In this document: one piece after another, positions 35,450-36,268 of the stretch
How the letters are laid out: every line of letters starts with the position of its first letter
How positions within the stretch are numbered: the first letter of the stretch is position 1
Assembly (NCBI GenBank): GCA_946480785.1
Contig: CAMLLD010000068.1
Coordinates: 1-36,268, forward strand
Direction of reading: 5' to 3'
Length of the DNA stretch: 36,268 nt
DNA from: an uncultured Blastocatellia bacterium
GTDB taxonomy: Bacteria; Acidobacteriota; Blastocatellia; Pyrinomonadales; Pyrinomonadaceae
The notes under the pieces: generated by a model
Databases searched by the model: none
The model's input: only the letters and a program-made list of their open reading frames with translations
Told to the model about the DNA's origin: nothing
Position numbers and translations under genes: made by a program

Positions 35450-36268
35450 ATGCAAAAGACACTATTCACTATCTTCTGTCTCGTCGTTCTTTCGACTGCG
35501 GCCATGGCCGACACGAAAGTCAAAATTCGCCAAACGAGCAACGGACAGACTTACGAAAACACGACCTACATCAAAGGCAAACGGCAGCGCAGCGAAACGA
35601 ACGGCGGCCAGATGGTCATGATCACGCAGTGTGACCTGCGCCGCAATCTTCAGCTCATGCCGATGACGAAAACGTACATGGTGCAGCCGTACGATGAGGC
35701 TTCGACAACTTCTCCGGGCGCCGCGGCCACGTCGAGCAGCCGTCCGCCGTTGCAGCAGGGGCCGAAGAAGGGTGGTGTTATCACGTCAACCATCACGACA
35801 CGCGACACCGGCGAACGCAAACAGATGTTTGGTTACACGGCGCGTCACATCATCACGACGATGGTGATGGATTCATCACCCGATGCGTGTTCGCCGACGA
35901 AGAACAAGATGGAGATCGATGGCTGGTACATCGACGCAGCGTTCGCGCTGGATTGCGACATGGGCAACGTTTATCGGCCGTACCATGGACAAGTGAGTGG
36001 CGGTTGCCAGGATCGTTACGAGACCAAGCAGATCGGCATGGCGAAGAAGGGATTTGCTGTTTGGGAAAAGATGACGATGTTTGGTCCGAATGGCGCGGAG
36101 AGTTTTTCGACTCTCAACGAAGTGATTGACTTCTCGCAAGGGACACTCGATGCGAGCTTGTTTGAGCCGCCCGCTGATTATCGTCAGGTAAGTGATTTTG
36201 CGAGCATGTACGGCGCACCGTCTACTAACATGCCGTCCGCGGACGTTTCATCGTCAGGTACGTCCTCT
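35450..36268 (+). CDS. Secreted protein of unknown function (cut by right edge)
   Basis: An ATG at 35450, with GGGAG five bases upstream, opens 273 codons that run off the window. A signal peptide (MQKTLFTIFCLVVLSTAAMA) is followed by a domain starting DTKVKIRQTSNGQTYENTTY, then IKGKRQRSE, a Ser/Thr/Pro-rich insert (PGAAATSSSRPPLQQ) and paired cysteines (SPDACSP, ALDCDMG, GGCQDRY). It resembles exported proteins such as DUF4412 members in the early K-G-K-R-x-R-x-E segment, but I do not recognise a family with certainty. It diverges from the zincin/ATP-grasp pair across 109 bases. The C-terminus cannot be judged. Confidence 0.7.
   Translation, partial: MQKTLFTIFCLVVLSTAAMADTKVKIRQTSNGQTYENTTYIKGKRQRSETNGGQMVMITQCDLRRNLQLMPMTKTYMVQPYDEASTTSPGAAATSSSRPPLQQGPKKGGVITSTITTRDTGERKQMFGYTARHIITTMVMDSSPDACSPTKNKMEIDGWYIDAAFALDCDMGNVYRPYHGQVSGGCQDRYETKQIGMAKKGFAVWEKMTMFGPNGAESFSTLNEVIDFSQGTLDASLFEPPADYRQVSDFASMYGAPSTNMPSADVSSSGTSS

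Overview
The window looks like chromosomal, mostly housekeeping DNA from a Gram-negative bacterium, most probably an acidobacterium (perhaps class Blastocatellia). This placement is an inference. It rests on an MglA/MglB-type GTPase and Roadblock pair, an S46 dipeptidyl-peptidase, an LptE-like outer-membrane assembly gene next to holA, and secreted proteins with Ser-Pro-Thr-Pro linkers. I saw no rRNA, tRNA, CRISPR array, insertion sequence or phage gene.

Layout, left to right. (1) 1-4694: a rex fragment cut by the left edge diverges from ruvA-ruvB-yihY-queA and a RimI-like acetyltransferase (recombination and tRNA modification). (2) 4704-6927: mglB-mglA on the minus strand, then a plus-strand protein with a histone-H1-like Lys/Ala-rich tail fused to TPR repeats. 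A strong hairpin lies upstream of that gene. (3) 6998-11325: yvcK-glmU-glmS, a cell-wall precursor block that makes glucosamine-6-P and UDP-GlcNAc. (4) 11470-16445: a secreted Cys-rich protein with an RTX-toxin-like calcium domain, a methyltransferase, a polysaccharide deacetylase, a cluster of nested inverted repeats, and Ada. (5) 16537-21407: PcrA/UvrD helicase, an S46 peptidase and a small zinc-ribbon protein. (6) 21512-27194: tilS-ftsH-folP-lptE-holA, a widely conserved order. (7) 27145-27869: a small histidine-rich protein and rpsT with its own promoter and terminator. (8) 28028-32297: phoH-ybeY-CBS protein (the ybeZ-ybeY-ybeX order), a deoxyhypusine-synthase-like enzyme and a YkgJ-type cysteine-cluster protein. 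(9) 32298-36268: an NlpC/P60 hydrolase, a 362-base gene-poor stretch with palindromes, a translationally coupled zincin plus ATP-grasp pair, and a secreted protein cut by the right edge.

Genes are tightly packed. Several convergent pairs overlap or abut at their stop codons, and three gene junctions overlap start-on-stop (lptE/holA, CBS/deoxyhypusine-synthase-like, zincin/ATP-grasp). The best candidate for an undescribed system is the zincin/ATP-grasp pair at 33290-35340. Next are the bacterial deoxyhypusine-synthase-like enzyme, the H1-TPR fusion and the RTX-tailed secreted protein. Nothing here proves a new system.
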